From NCBI GenBank assembly GCA_018969295.1, contig JAGWYN010000106.1, positions 1 through 5,314 on the forward strand: a DNA stretch of 5,314 nucleotides, read 5' to 3'. The stretch comes from Chloroflexota bacterium. GTDB taxonomy: Bacteria > Chloroflexota > Anaerolineae > Caldilineales > Caldilineaceae. Position numbers and translations under genes: made by a program. The notes below the pieces were generated by a model. The model searched no databases and had not been told where the DNA came from. It worked only from the letters and a program-made list of their open reading frames with translations. This document shows, in pieces, positions 4,729-5,314 of the stretch; the first letter of the stretch is position 1; every line of letters starts with the position of its first letter.

Positions 4729-5314
4729 GCGCACAAGCCAACTCTGCCCTACGTGGGCGCAACCCAGATGTGCTCTCTTGTATCGCCAACCTCTCCAGCG
4801 ATGAGGTCTTTACCCCGCCCGAGTTGGCCAACCGCATGCTCGACATGCTGGCGGTGGCCTGGGCAAAACGCCACAACGGCGCCAATATCTGGGCAGACCC
4901 CACCGTCACCTTCCTCGATCCGTGCACCAAATCGGGCGTCTTTTTGCGCGAAATCACCAGTCGCCTGACCGCTGGCCTCGCCCAGCACATCCCCGATTTG
5001 AGCAAGCGCGTCAACCACATCTTGACCAGACAAGTCTACGGCATTGCCATTACCGCGATCACCAGCCTGCTGGCACGCCGGAGTGTCTACTGCTCCAAAT
5101 ATGCCAATGGCACCCACTCTATCGCCAAAGGCTTTAGCAACAATGCCGGTAACATCTGGTTTGAACGGATGCAGCATACGTGGGAAGGCAATAAATGTGT
5201 CTACTGCGGGGCGGGTAAATCAGTCTTCGACCGCGCCGCTGGGCTCGAAACACACGCCTATGCGTTCATTCATACCAACAACAGCACGGCGCGCGTCGCC
5301 GAACTCTTTGGAGA
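4725..5314 (+). CDS. Eco57I-like restriction-modification methylase domain protein, N-terminal part (runs off the window)
   Basis: The first 196 codons are present; the frame is open to the window edge with no stop. Residues 26-41, DEVFTPPELANRMLDM, repeat the N-terminal plan of the preceding protein. FLDPCTKSGVFL (63-74) stands where motif I should be, but the usual AC-GSG-NF is replaced by CT-KSG-VF. QVYGIAIT (103-110) aligns with the IYGIEL region of the neighbour but has lost the acidic residue. Then come C123 (VYCSKY) and a C158-x2-C161 pair (KCVYCGAG), which look like part of a zinc-binding insert, and the conserved-looking GLETHAYAFIHT (173-184). From memory of this family, a catalytic NPPY should follow soon after the visible end and full proteins exceed 500 residues; neither can be seen here. 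It may be the catalytic and DNA-recognition partner of the small SAM-binding protein. Confidence 0.75.
   Translation, partial: MSAQANSALRGRNPDVLSCIANLSSDEVFTPPELANRMLDMLAVAWAKRHNGANIWADPTVTFLDPCTKSGVFLREITSRLTAGLAQHIPDLSKRVNHILTRQVYGIAITAITSLLARRSVYCSKYANGTHSIAKGFSNNAGNIWFERMQHTWEGNKCVYCGAGKSVFDRAAGLETHAYAFIHTNNSTARVAELFG

Overview
The window joins two unrelated modules, both read on the + strand. The GC-rich part (about 336-3832; hand-counted 60-base rows give 63-67% GC) is a complete three-gene sugar-type ABC importer operon: a lipoprotein solute-binding protein and two MetI-like permeases of the LplA/LplB/LplC (YtcQ/YtcP) type. The second part (4084-5314, cut by the window edge) holds two translationally coupled genes of an N6-adenine DNA methyltransferase or restriction-modification system. 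No ATPase gene, RNA gene, transposase or CRISPR array is visible.

Layout: 1-136 has no supportable gene. 137-172 is a 15-bp stem-loop, followed by a strong sigma70-type promoter (TTGACA, 17 bp, TGC-TATTCT, 192-220) and a near-perfect 22-bp palindrome in the leader (244-265), a good candidate operator for a local repressor. The binding protein (336-1997) is separated from permease 1 (2052-2942) by a GC-rich intercistronic hairpin with no T-tract, which suggests more binding protein than permease is made. Permease 2 (2951-3832) follows after 8 nt, with its Shine-Dalgarno sequence overlapping the previous stop codon. A stem-loop with a T5 tract (3862-3905) probably ends the operon. An AT-rich stretch (about 4000-4083) with promoter-like boxes then leads to the methyltransferase genes (4084-4728 and 4725 to beyond 5314), which overlap by ATGA.

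How the genes work together: the lipoprotein would capture a carbohydrate outside the membrane and pass it to a permease heterodimer. The energising ATPase must come from elsewhere, as is usual for this subfamily. The two methyltransferase-like proteins look like complementary parts. The first has an intact SAM-binding motif I (FLEPACGSGNFL) but no NPPY catalytic motif. The second repeats the same N-terminal plan with a degenerate motif I (FLDPCTKSGVFL) and runs off the window before an NPPY motif would be expected. A restriction or helicase partner may lie downstream, but this cannot be seen here.

Organism: high GC, a lipobox-bearing binding protein and LplABC-type permeases fit a GC-rich bacterium, possibly Chloroflexota (Caldilinea/Anaerolineae-like) or a high-GC Gram-positive. 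This is an impression from protein style, not a demonstrated assignment. The methyltransferase genes show lower and more variable GC (48-63% in sampled rows) and the gap before them falls to about 37%, consistent with an accessory, possibly acquired, defence locus next to a metabolic operon.
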